53,992 nt of DNA from DATKEG01 sp035544515 (GTDB lineage Bacteria; Acidobacteriota; Vicinamibacteria; Fen-336). Position 1 is the stretch's first letter; each line of letters opens with the position of its first letter. The notes beneath the pieces were generated by a model. The model was not told the DNA's origin, made no database searches, and was given only the letters and a program-made list of their open reading frames with translations. Positions 46,684 through 53,992 of the stretch are shown in pieces. The translations under genes and the position numbers were made by a program. The DNA is taken from positions 1 through 53,992 of the forward strand of contig DATKEG010000052.1 in NCBI GenBank assembly GCA_035544515.1, written 5' to 3'.

Positions 46684-48198
46684 CTAGACGCCGCGGGACA
46701 GGCTCCGGCGCAGCCCCTTGGGGATCACCGCGTGGTCGAGCAGCTCGAACAGCGCGTGGATCACGAGGGCCATGAGGGCGGCGGGCACGGCGCCGGCCAG
46801 GATGAGCGAGGTGTCGTCGAGGGCGAGTCCCCGCACGATCAGGTCCCCGTAGCCTCCCCCCCCGATGAAGGCGGCGAGGGTGGCGGTGCCCACGGTCCAC
46901 ACCGCGGAGGTCTTGATGCCCGCCATGATGTGGAGCGAGGACAAGGGGACCTCGATCCGCACGAGCCGCTGCCACCGGCTCAGCCCGAGGACGCCGGCGA
47001 TCTCGAGAAGCTGCCGCTCGACGCTGATCAGGCCCGTGTACGTGGTTCGGACGATCGGCAGCAGCGCGTACACGGACAGCGCCACCAGGGCCGGAACCGT
47101 GCCGATGCCGAACAGGGGAATCATGAAGCACAGCAGGGCCAGGGAGGGAATCGTCTGCAGGACGCCCACCGTTGCCAGCTCCGCCTGACCCAGCGCCCGA
47201 TGACGCGCGGCCACGATGCCCAGCGGGACACCCAGCAGGACCGCCACCGCCAGCGACGCCAGCACCAGGAAGAGGTGATCCGGCGTCAGGTCGAGCACCT
47301 CGGCCAGGAGCCGCCGTTCCGCCGCACCGCCGGAGACCACGGTCCCGAGGAACTCCGCCGCGACCTGCGGCACGGTCCGGCCGTCGAGATCGGCGCGGGC
47401 GTTCAGGCGGGACATCCGACGATCGTCGATCCGCCCCGCCAGCCGGGCCTCCAGCGCCTGCCAGCTTCGCGGGAAGCGGCGGATGAAGTCCTCTCTCACC
47501 AGGAGGACGGCGTGGTAGGCGGGGAAGAACCCGCGGTCGTCCCGCAGGACCACGAGGTCGAGTCGCTCCAGCTTGCCGTCGGTCGAGAAGATGTCGATGA
47601 CGTCGACCTCGCGCCGGGCCAGCGCCTCGTAGGTGATGGCGTGCTCCATCACGCGGACACCGGCGAGCTCCAGGCCGTAGTGCCGCCGGAGCCCCGGCCA
47701 TCCGTCCGCGCGGTCCGTGAAGCCCGGGCTGAAGCCCGCGGTCAGCGCCGGGTTGCGCGCGAGGTCGCCGATGGAGCGCAGACCCAGCCGCTGCGACGTC
47801 TCTCTCCGGACGGCCAGGGCGTAGGTGTTGTCGAAGCCGAGCGGGCTCCCGATGGTCAGGCCCGTCCCTTTCAGCTCGCGGCGGATCTCGGCCACGGTGG
47901 TGGCGGAAGGCTTCTCGAGGATGGCCTGGCTGAGCGTGCCCGTGTACTCCGGATAGAGGTCGATGTCGCCGTGCCTGACCGCCCGATACGTAACCCCGGT
48001 GCCCCCGAGGCCGAACGCCCGCTCGACCCGTGCCTCGCCCGTCCGCTCGATCACGTCGGCGACGATCTCACCCAGGATGTAACTCTCGGTGAACGACTTC
48101 GAGCCCACGCGGACGGTCGGCCCGGCATCGGCGCAGGCGGCCAGCGCGCCCAAGCCCAGGAGCGAGGCGCCCAGACGCGCGGTCCGTTCGGTCCTCAC
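46684..48198 (-). CDS. Osmoprotectant/betaine-type ABC transporter: substrate-binding protein fused to permease
   Basis: 504 residues from a GTG at 48198 that overlaps the ATPase stop. The N-terminus is a lipoprotein-type signal (LGASLLGLGALAAC, Cys about 22). Residues ~28-295 are an OpuAC/ProX-like binding domain (VRVGSKSFTESYILGEIVADVIE, GDIDLYPEYTGTLSQ). Residues ~310-500 are a BPD_transp_1 permease with five or six helices and the coupling-loop region (EIAGVLGLSRWQRLVRIEVPLSSLHIMAGIKTSAVWTVGTATLAAFIG). The partner ATPase is encoded just upstream. The order binding protein-then-permease is opposite to OpuABC or ProWX fusions known to me. Substrate by homology: glycine betaine, choline or a related compound. 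Confidence 0.88.
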   Translation of the reverse strand: MRTERTARLGASLLGLGALAACADAGPTVRVGSKSFTESYILGEIVADVIERTGEARVERAFGLGGTGVTYRAVRHGDIDLYPEYTGTLSQAILEKPSATTVAEIRRELKGTGLTIGSPLGFDNTYALAVRRETSQRLGLRSIGDLARNPALTAGFSPGFTDRADGWPGLRRHYGLELAGVRVMEHAITYEALARREVDVIDIFSTDGKLERLDLVVLRDDRGFFPAYHAVLLVREDFIRRFPRSWQALEARLAGRIDDRRMSRLNARADLDGRTVPQVAAEFLGTVVSGGAAERRLLAEVLDLTPDHLFLVLASLAVAVLLGVPLGIVAARHRALGQAELATVGVLQTIPSLALLCFMIPLFGIGTVPALVALSVYALLPIVRTTYTGLISVERQLLEIAGVLGLSRWQRLVRIEVPLSSLHIMAGIKTSAVWTVGTATLAAFIGGGGYGDLIVRGLALDDTSLILAGAVPAALMALVIHALFELLDHAVIPKGLRRSLSRGV

Positions 48199-48941
48199 CA
48201 GAGAAGGTCCCGCATTTCCGGCGTGGGCCTCTGGGCGTTGAGGAACGCGGTGACGAACTCCGACGCCGGCCGCTTCGCCAGGTCGGCGAACGAGCCGCTC
48301 TGGACGATTCGCCCCTCCGTCATGAGCGTGATCGTGTGTCCGAAGAAGGAGGCCTCGCGGATGTCGTGGGTGACCAGGACCACGGTCTTCCCCATCGGGG
48401 AGAAGATCGCCTTCAGCTGTTCCTGCAGCTCGGCCCTGACCAGGGCATCCAGGGATCCGAGGGGCTCGTCGAGGAGCAGGATCGGGGGATCGAGCACCAG
48501 CGCCCGCATGAGGCTCACGCGCTGACGCTGTCCCCCGCTGAGCTCCGTGGGGTAGAGCTGGAGGATCGTGTCGTCGAGGCCGACCAGCTCGGCCAGCTCG
48601 CCGACCCGGGCGCGGATGCGCCCCTCGTCCCACCTCCGGGCCTCGGCGGGCAGGCTGACGTTGCGGCGCGACGTCAGGTGCGGGTAGAGACCCCCCTGCT
48701 GGACGACGTACCCGATCCGCCCGCGCTCGGACGGCGACGGCCCGCCCGCGCCGCGCCCGTCGACCCGGATGGCGCCGGAATCCGGCGTGATCAGCCCCAG
48801 GATCAGGCGAAGGATGGTCGACTTGCCGCAGCCGCTCGATCCGAGCAGGACGTGGGTGAGGCCGCTTTCGAGGCGCGCCGAGACGTGGTCGATCGCGACC
48901 ACGTCGCCGAAGGTCTTGGTCACGTCTTCGAGCTGGATCAT
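48195..48941 (-). CDS. ABC transporter ATP-binding protein (ProV/OpuCA-like)
   Basis: 248 residues. Walker A GSSGCGKST (about 34-42), Q-loop YVVQQGGLYPHLT, signature LSGGQRQRVSL, Walker B ILLLDEPLGSLD and the switch His in VLVTHDIREA are complete. There is no CBS domain at the C-terminus, in contrast to OpuCA/ProV of many species, so ionic-strength sensing by CBS is absent. It pairs with the overlapping binding-protein/permease fusion to import a quaternary-amine-type osmoprotectant. Gfo/Idh/MocA gene upstream is 38 bases away. Confidence 0.93.
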   Translation of the reverse strand: MIQLEDVTKTFGDVVAIDHVSARLESGLTHVLLGSSGCGKSTILRLILGLITPDSGAIRVDGRGAGGPSPSERGRIGYVVQQGGLYPHLTSRRNVSLPAEARRWDEGRIRARVGELAELVGLDDTILQLYPTELSGGQRQRVSLMRALVLDPPILLLDEPLGSLDALVRAELQEQLKAIFSPMGKTVVLVTHDIREASFFGHTITLMTEGRIVQSGSFADLAKRPASEFVTAFLNAQRPTPEMRDLLW

Positions 48942-48979
48942 GGGAACCGGGAGCGGCCGGGCGGCCGGCGCGGCGCCGC

Positions 48980-49963
48980 TCAGATAGGTATCGTCCCCTC
49001 CCGGCCGTCACGGACGGCGCCGTAGACGGCCTGGCACAGCCGCATCGTCCCGACCGAATCATGGATGCTGGCGATCGGCTCACGGTTCTCGCGGATGGCC
49101 CTGACGAACTCCACGAGCGCGGTCCCGTCTCCCGTCAGCTCCCCGCTCCTCTGATCGCTGTAGTTCTCGGTGAAGCTGTTGTGGGCCTCGGTGTAGCGGC
49201 GCACGCCCCACAGGCCGTCGAGCACGACGTACTCTCCGCACCCCGTCAGCTCGATCCGGTCGTAGTTGCGCCACCAGATCCGCTCGCTGTTGAGCTGGAG
49301 GACGCCGACCGCCCCGCTCTCGAAGGCCAGGGCCACGGAGATGGCGACCCGCCCCTCCCGCTCCGTGTGGAACAGGGAGAGCTTCCGGACCTCGCCGCCC
49401 AGGTATCGCGCCAGGTCCAGGTGATGAACCGCGAAGTCGACGACGTAGGCGTGGACGGGCCCGTCGTAGCCGCGCGCGCGGGCCTCGTCGTAGGCCCCGC
49501 TGCAGAACGAGCCGAGAAGCTGCCGGAGTCCGCCGAACGAGGGCTCGGCCATCATGGCCCGCGCCTGGATCGCCCCGTAGCTGAAGCGCCGTTCGAAGTT
49601 GATCATGAGGGTCTTGCCGGTGCGCCGTGACGCCTCCGAGAGCTCGAGGGCCGCTTCGAGCGAGGGGGCGGGTGGCTTGGGGGCGAAGACGTGGAGACCC
49701 GCTTCGAGGGCCTCGCGGACGATCGGCTGGCGGGGCCGCGGGTGCATCTGCACGACTACCGCCTCCAGGTCCTCTTTCTCCCACATCCGGCGGTAGTCCG
49801 TGTACCAGCACGGGGCCCCGAACTTCTCCGCGGCATGCCTCGCCCTCTCCGAATCGAGGTCGCACACCGCCGCGAGACGGATGGGCGCGAAGTGCAAGGC
49901 CGGATAGACGGCGAAGTTCGCCATCACGCCCGCGCCGACGAATCCGAGGCGTAGGGGTTCCAT
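48980..49963 (-). CDS. Gfo/Idh/MocA-family oxidoreductase
   Basis: 327 residues. The Rossmann motif LGFVGAGVMA (residues 6-15) and the acidic D35 after strand 2 (AAVCDLD) fit an NAD-preferring enzyme. The usual EKP motif reads PKP (residues 95-97, HVFAPKPPAP), keeping the Lys. The second domain has YVVDFAVHHLDLARYLGG with the D-x3-H catalytic pair. Such enzymes oxidise or reduce sugars, inositols and their derivatives; the substrate cannot be told. It precedes the osmoprotectant transporter genes on the same strand (38-base gap) and follows a polytopic membrane protein (13-base gap). Confidence 0.88.
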   Translation of the reverse strand: MEPLRLGFVGAGVMANFAVYPALHFAPIRLAAVCDLDSERARHAAEKFGAPCWYTDYRRMWEKEDLEAVVVQMHPRPRQPIVREALEAGLHVFAPKPPAPSLEAALELSEASRRTGKTLMINFERRFSYGAIQARAMMAEPSFGGLRQLLGSFCSGAYDEARARGYDGPVHAYVVDFAVHHLDLARYLGGEVRKLSLFHTEREGRVAISVALAFESGAVGVLQLNSERIWWRNYDRIELTGCGEYVVLDGLWGVRRYTEAHNSFTENYSDQRSGELTGDGTALVEFVRAIRENREPIASIHDSVGTMRLCQAVYGAVRDGREGTIPI

Positions 49964-49976
49964 CCGGGATCCGAGT

Positions 49977-51431
49977 CTAACCCTGTCGCGTCACGGCCCT
50001 GAGCCAGGACGCTCCGGCCGCCAGCAGGACCGCGAGCGGCGCGAGCGTGGCGATGCCGGTGAGGCCCATCAGCTCGCCGGCGTTCCAGGCTTCCCGCCTC
50101 TCGTGCACGGTGCCGGTGTGGATGGGCAGCGTGTTCAGGGCCAGGCGGCCCTCGGCGAACGCCGGCCACAGGTAGTCCTCGAAGGGACGGCCGAACCACC
50201 GCGGCACCTCGGGCTGCACCGCGGTCGCCACGAGCATGAGGACGGCGGAGTAGCCGGCGACCAGGGCGTACGCCGCGGCCTCGGGGCGAGACGGAGCGCG
50301 TCCGGCGACGAGCCCGCCGGCGGCGAGCGCTAGGAACGGCAGGGCAGGCACCAGGTGGCGCGGTCCCGTGCCCCAGCCGCCGTGCCAGTCGTTCAGGCCG
50401 GCGTTGAGGAGGACGTAGAGGAGTGGCAGCGCCGCCGTCACGGCGACCTCGGGACGGAAGCGGCCGGCGCGCCACAGGCGCACGGCGCCGGGCAGGGCGA
50501 GCAGCAGCCAGGGGGCGGAGTAGAACAGCCCGCGGTAGGGCGAGAGGAGGATGGCGTACAAGACACGGGGCGAGGGGGCGCCCAGGCCGAAGAAGGCGCC
50601 CTGCCGCCGGGGAGCGTCGGTGGAGAACGCGTAGGGCAGCGTGAGCGGCGAGCCGAACGCGACGGCGTGATACGCGGCCAGTCCCGCCAGGGGCGCGAAT
50701 GCTCCCGCCGCGAGCCAGAAGAGCCGTGGCCACGGCCTCACGAACGCCGCGGCGTAGAGGACGATGGCCGCCGCCGCGAGCGCGGACGGGTACTCGACGG
50801 CGATCGCGGCGCCGAGGAGCGCGCCCACCGCGAACAGACGTCGGGCGCCCAGGGCGCCGCGCCACCGCGCGCGCATCAGCAGGCCGAAAGCGCAGAAGAG
50901 CAGCGCGGCCGCGAGCTGGTGGCCGTAGAACAGCGTCGAGTAGGGGAAGGCCAGCGTGGCGAACGCGTAGGCGAGGGCGACAAGGGCGCGCCAGGCCGGC
51001 CGCAGGCCGAGCACCTCGCCGAGCAGGTACAACATCACGACGGCGGCGGCCGAAGGCAGGGCCACCGTGAGGGCGGTAGCCAGCCAGGCGGCCCGGCTGA
51101 CGAAGCGGCCGCGCAGCCGGCCCTCGCCGGCGAGCGGGTAGACGGCCGCGTAGACGGGCACGGCCGCGAACGACAGCCCGGGGGCCTTGTCGCAGTAGTA
51201 GTGCCCGTCGCGGTAGGCGAGGTCGCCCGTGTTGCGCTCGTAGCCGTCGATGCGCACCGTGCCCTGCTCCACGATCGCGCGCACGAGGTCGAACCGCACG
51301 GCGGCGTTCCAGCCACCGCCCTGGAAGAAGTAGGCGTAGCCGGCGAAGGCCAGCGCGAACAGCGCCGCCTCCGGCCGGCGCAGCGCGCTCGCCCGGGTCC
51401 CGCGCGGAGCGTCGCCCGCGCTGCGGTTCAC
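49977..51431 (-). CDS. Polytopic membrane protein, possible GT39/ArnT-like glycosyltransferase
   Basis: 484 residues from a GTG overlapping the stop of the upstream gene. About ten to twelve hydrophobic helices are seen. The first extracytoplasmic loop contains RFDLVRAIVEQGTVRIDGYE and GHYYCDKAPGLSFAAVPVYA. That combination (D/E residues in loop 1 followed by a Lys-Ala-Pro-Gly motif) resembles PMT/ArnT/RgtA-type C-fold glycosyltransferases using lipid-linked sugars. Classical metal or donor motifs are not clear, so the call is tentative. Translational coupling to the SpeE-like/TPR protein suggests joint work in an envelope process. Confidence 0.6.
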   Translation of the reverse strand: MNRSAGDAPRGTRASALRRPEAALFALAFAGYAYFFQGGGWNAAVRFDLVRAIVEQGTVRIDGYERNTGDLAYRDGHYYCDKAPGLSFAAVPVYAAVYPLAGEGRLRGRFVSRAAWLATALTVALPSAAAVVMLYLLGEVLGLRPAWRALVALAYAFATLAFPYSTLFYGHQLAAALLFCAFGLLMRARWRGALGARRLFAVGALLGAAIAVEYPSALAAAAIVLYAAAFVRPWPRLFWLAAGAFAPLAGLAAYHAVAFGSPLTLPYAFSTDAPRRQGAFFGLGAPSPRVLYAILLSPYRGLFYSAPWLLLALPGAVRLWRAGRFRPEVAVTAALPLLYVLLNAGLNDWHGGWGTGPRHLVPALPFLALAAGGLVAGRAPSRPEAAAYALVAGYSAVLMLVATAVQPEVPRWFGRPFEDYLWPAFAEGRLALNTLPIHTGTVHERREAWNAGELMGLTGIATLAPLAVLLAAGASWLRAVTRQG

Positions 51432-53992
51432 GGCGCGCCCAGCCGCGCCAGCCCTGCCTCCGCGCGTTCGGCCAGCCGCGCGTCGCCGAGCGCGCGGGCC
51501 GTCTCGCGCAGCCCGCGATAGCCCTGCCCGTTGGCCGGGTTGAGGGCCACGGCCTCCTCGAACAGGCGCGCGGCCGCGCGCGGCCGGCCGCTCTCCAGCT
51601 CGAAGACGCCGAAGTTGTTGAGGTGCGACCAGCCGTCCGGCTCCGCCGCGAGCAGGCTCTCGAACGCGCGCCGCGCGCCCCCCCGGTCGCCCAGGCGCGC
51701 CCGCGCCACCGCGATCACCTCCAGCGCCCGCCCGCAGCGCGCATCGCGCGCCACCGCCTCCTCCGCCAGCGCGACCGCTTCCGCGACGGACCCCGCCGCG
51801 AACCGCGCGTAGGCGAGGAGCGCCCAAGCGTCCGCGTCGTCGGGCGCCAGGCGGAGCGCGGCCTCGGCCAGCCCTTGCGCCGCCGCCATGTTGCCGGCAC
51901 CGGCCTGCACCTCCGCTCCGAGGAGGAGAGCGCGGAGGTGGCCCGCGTCGAGCCGCGCCACCTCCTCGAGCGCGGCCAGGGCCTCGGCGGGGCGGTCCTG
52001 GTTGTGGAAGAGCAGGGCGAGCGCCACGCGCGCGCCCACGGGTGAGAGGCCGGCGGCGAGCGAGCGCAGCTCCGCTTCCGCCTCGGCCGCCCGGCCCCCG
52101 AGCAGCGCCGCGCGCGCCATGCCCTCGAGCGCGGGCAGCGAACGCGGGTCGAGCGCGGCCGCCCGCCGGAAGGCGGCCAGCGCCAGGCGGAAGCTCCGCG
52201 CCCCCTCCAGCATGCGCGCGCGCTCGAGGTGCGCCTCCGCGGTGGGCGCCGCTGTCAGCGCGAGGAACGGCTCCGGCGGCGGTGTCGTCCTCTGCGCGCG
52301 CTCGATGTCCTCCCAGTTGGCGAGGCTCGTGTCCGCGTGCAGCGAGCGTGGGGCGCGGAACTCCAGCACCGGCCGGTCGTCCGTGTGCCGCGGGGCGCCG
52401 GCGGCCCAGCGCGCGAGGTCCGGCGGGCCCAGCGCGAAGAGGCTGGCCAGCCCGTAGGCGCTCCTGACGTGCACGCCCGCGAGGTCGTCCCGGACGGCGG
52501 GCGCGTCCAGGCGCGCGGCGAGGCTCGCCGCGTCCGGCCGGGGCAGGCCGTCGCTCCCGCCCACGAGGAGCACGTCGCCCTCGTTGACCAGGAACAGCGC
52601 CGCCCCCGGAAAGACGTCGGTGAACCCGCCCACCACCGTCCGCAGGTCGGCGGGCGCCATGTTGTACATGTGCGCCCATTGGCAGAAGAGCCCGCCCGGG
52701 GCCAGGCGCTCCCGCGCGAGCCGGAAGAAGTCCCGCGTGAACAGCGCGCTCACCCCCGCCATCCAGGGGTTGGACGGCTCCGAGATGAGCACGTCGTAGC
52801 GGCGGTCGGTCAGCAGCAGGTGGTTCCGTCCGTCGCCCACCCGCACGCTCAGGCGCGGGTCGTCCAGGGCGTTCCGGTTCACCTGGCTGAACAGCCGGGC
52901 CGCTTCCACCACCGCGGGCGAGACCTCGACCACGTCCACGCGCGTGCCGGCGTGCGCCAGGGCGGAGCCCGCGGTCATGCCGCTGCCCAGCCCGATGACA
53001 CACACCTCCCGCGGGCGTGGGTGCAGCAGGAGCGGCAGGTGCGCGAGCAGGCGCTGCGTGAGCATGTCGCCCGAGTTGGTGGCGTCCACCTTCCCGTCCA
53101 CGGCCAGGGAGAGCGTGCCGCCCAGACGCTTGACGGAGACGGTGGCGGCGGCGCCCTCACGGTAATACAGGAGCTCCCCCGCGCGCAGCTCCTCCTCCAG
53201 TCGGTCGGGTGGAGCGTGGGCCGCGTACTTGTAGGCGCCGCCCGCGAGGAGCGCGCGGTCCCATTCCCCGGCGCGGGCCGCCGGCCACGCCACGAGCGCG
53301 AGCAGGCCGAAGGCCACGGCCAGCCGGGCGAGGCCCGGACGCGAAAGCGCCACCGCGCCCAGGCCGGCCAGGGCGTGCACCCCGGCCGCGGCGAGCAGCG
53401 TCCCCTGCAGGCCCAGGCGCGGAAGGGCCACGAAACCCGCCAGGAGCGCGCCCGCGATCGCGCCGGCGGTGTTCCAGGCATAGGCCCGACCGAGCGCGCC
53501 GCCCGGGCCGGCCGCTCCGGGGGCCAGGCGCACGGCCAGGGGGAACGCGGCGCCGAACAGCACGCACGGGGGTGCTAACAGCGCGAACACGCCCGCGAAC
53601 TCGAGCGCCATGAGCCGGCCCATCCGGTCCGCATTGTCCCGGACGAGCGTGGCCACCACCACGGGCAGACGGCCGACGGCCTCGACCACCATGAGGCACG
53701 CGCCGGCCGCCGCCAGCTCCACGAGCCCGAGGACGAAGCCGGGCCGGCGCACGCGGTCGGCCACCAGGGCGGCGGCCGCGCTGCCGATGGCCAGGCCCGC
53801 GATCACGGAGGAGACGATGAACGCGAACGCGTACGCCGTGGGCCCGATGAGCAGGGCCAGGGCGCGCGTCCACGCCACCTCGTTCGCGAGCGCGCCCAGG
53901 CCGGACAGGCCGACGACGGCCAGGGCCGCGCCGGGGGGCAGCCGGTCGAGCGCCGCGGCCGGCGCCGCCCGCGGCGGGCGCGGGGCGGGGAG
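51428..53992 (-). CDS. Fused membrane/spermidine-synthase-like/TPR protein (5' partial)
   Basis: The frame stays open to the window end, where SGLGALANEVAWTRALALLIG is the usual first helix of this family, so only the extreme N-terminus is missing. Counting from the GTG at 53878, residues 1-205 hold about six or seven TM helices. Residues ~230-500 form a SAM-dependent spermidine-synthase-like domain (VIGLGSGMTAGSAL, VDVVEVSPAVVEAARLF, VGDGRNHLLL, YDVLISEPSNPWM). Residues ~535-800 form a TPR array (EALAALEEVARLDAGHLRALLLGAE...). The Asp of the polyamine-synthase D-x-x-D region appears as SEPS, so polyamine synthesis is doubtful. Such three-part fusions are uncharacterised; a membrane-bound transferase with a scaffold tail is my inference. 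Confidence 0.82.
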   Translation of the reverse strand, partial: LPAPRPPRAAPAAALDRLPPGAALAVVGLSGLGALANEVAWTRALALLIGPTAYAFAFIVSSVIAGLAIGSAAAALVADRVRRPGFVLGLVELAAAGACLMVVEAVGRLPVVVATLVRDNADRMGRLMALEFAGVFALLAPPCVLFGAAFPLAVRLAPGAAGPGGALGRAYAWNTAGAIAGALLAGFVALPRLGLQGTLLAAAGVHALAGLGAVALSRPGLARLAVAFGLLALVAWPAARAGEWDRALLAGGAYKYAAHAPPDRLEEELRAGELLYYREGAAATVSVKRLGGTLSLAVDGKVDATNSGDMLTQRLLAHLPLLLHPRPREVCVIGLGSGMTAGSALAHAGTRVDVVEVSPAVVEAARLFSQVNRNALDDPRLSVRVGDGRNHLLLTDRRYDVLISEPSNPWMAGVSALFTRDFFRLARERLAPGGLFCQWAHMYNMAPADLRTVVGGFTDVFPGAALFLVNEGDVLLVGGSDGLPRPDAASLAARLDAPAVRDDLAGVHVRSAYGLASLFALGPPDLARWAAGAPRHTDDRPVLEFRAPRSLHADTSLANWEDIERAQRTTPPPEPFLALTAAPTAEAHLERARMLEGARSFRLALAAFRRAAALDPRSLPALEGMARAALLGGRAAEAEAELRSLAAGLSPVGARVALALLFHNQDRPAEALAALEEVARLDAGHLRALLLGAEVQAGAGNMAAAQGLAEAALRLAPDDADAWALLAYARFAAGSVAEAVALAEEAVARDARCGRALEVIAVARARLGDRGGARRAFESLLAAEPDGWSHLNNFGVFELESGRPRAAARLFEEAVALNPANGQGYRGLRETARALGDARLAERAEAGLARLGAP

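Noticed and set aside
45388..48525. Open frame of over 1000 codons on the plus strand across the FadL and transporter genes
   Set aside because: The opposite strand encodes clear family proteins with motifs in order; this frame has only low-complexity sequence.

Overview
The window is very GC-rich DNA (roughly 70 % by eye), densely coding, with many 1-4 base start/stop overlaps. It carries no insertion sequence, prophage, CRISPR array, rRNA or tRNA that I can recognise. A FadL-type outer-membrane protein, an OmpL-like porin, lipoproteins and Tat-type signals point to a diderm bacterium. A bacterial SUI1 factor, a type II (archaeal-like) methionine aminopeptidase, an ACT-DUF5612 protein otherwise known to me mainly from archaea, and a TPR-fused spermidine-synthase-like protein fit a deep-branching soil or subsurface lineage (Methylomirabilota/Rokubacteria-, Acidobacteriota- or deltaproteobacteria-like). 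The sequence alone does not settle the phylum.

Layout. 1-12.3 kb holds housekeeping and accessory genes: a hybrid histidine kinase cut by the window edge, SUI1, MetAP-II, cspA, a DmpA-type peptidase with a TPR lipoprotein, a tandem PilZ protein, a 7Fe ferredoxin, dtd, ridA-like, a Na/Pi-type membrane protein overlapping a tandem Usp, a Tat-exported TIM-barrel protein, a histidine phosphatase and ACT-DUF5612. 12.3-17.5 kb (minus) is thrC-cimA-leuC-leuD behind an attenuator. 17.9-20.8 kb holds a porin, a LysR regulator and a GlnD-like ACT-only protein. 20.9-25.1 kb is a sulfate-assimilation operon (APS reductase, precorrin-2 dehydrogenase, SUMT, sulfite reductase) behind a cysteine attenuator. 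25.1-27.3 kb (minus) is an ECF sigma/anti-sigma/zinc-ribbon membrane protein operon. 27.4-37.9 kb holds ilvD and then ilvB-ilvN-ilvC-leuA-leuB-thrA (fused aspartokinase/homoserine dehydrogenase) behind a branched-chain attenuator. 37.9-41.6 kb is nitrogen control (NifA-like activator, amtB, P-II) with two candidate sigma-54 promoters. 41.7-54 kb is mostly minus strand: fumC, a metallophosphoesterase, a FadL-like protein, a gene remnant, an osmoprotectant ABC transporter, a Gfo/Idh/MocA oxidoreductase, a polytopic membrane protein and a partial SpeE-like/TPR protein. One secreted plus-strand protein lies between fumC and the phosphoesterase.

The strongest regulatory signal is a set of three leader-peptide attenuators, each with a small ORF rich in the controlled amino acid, an alternative antiterminator pairing and a GAAA-loop terminator. 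They precede thrC (Leu/Ile codons), cysH (four consecutive Cys codons) and ilvB (13 of 21 residues Leu/Val/Ile). The thrC and ilvB leaders share an identical 12-base block (CTGATTAGCATC, read L-I-S-I) followed by GGGGGYCC, which is itself the antiterminator strand. Together the two branched-chain clusters encode most of Leu/Val/Ile synthesis, the citramalate route to 2-oxobutyrate and the entry into Thr synthesis. ilvE, ilvA, asd and thrB are not in the window.
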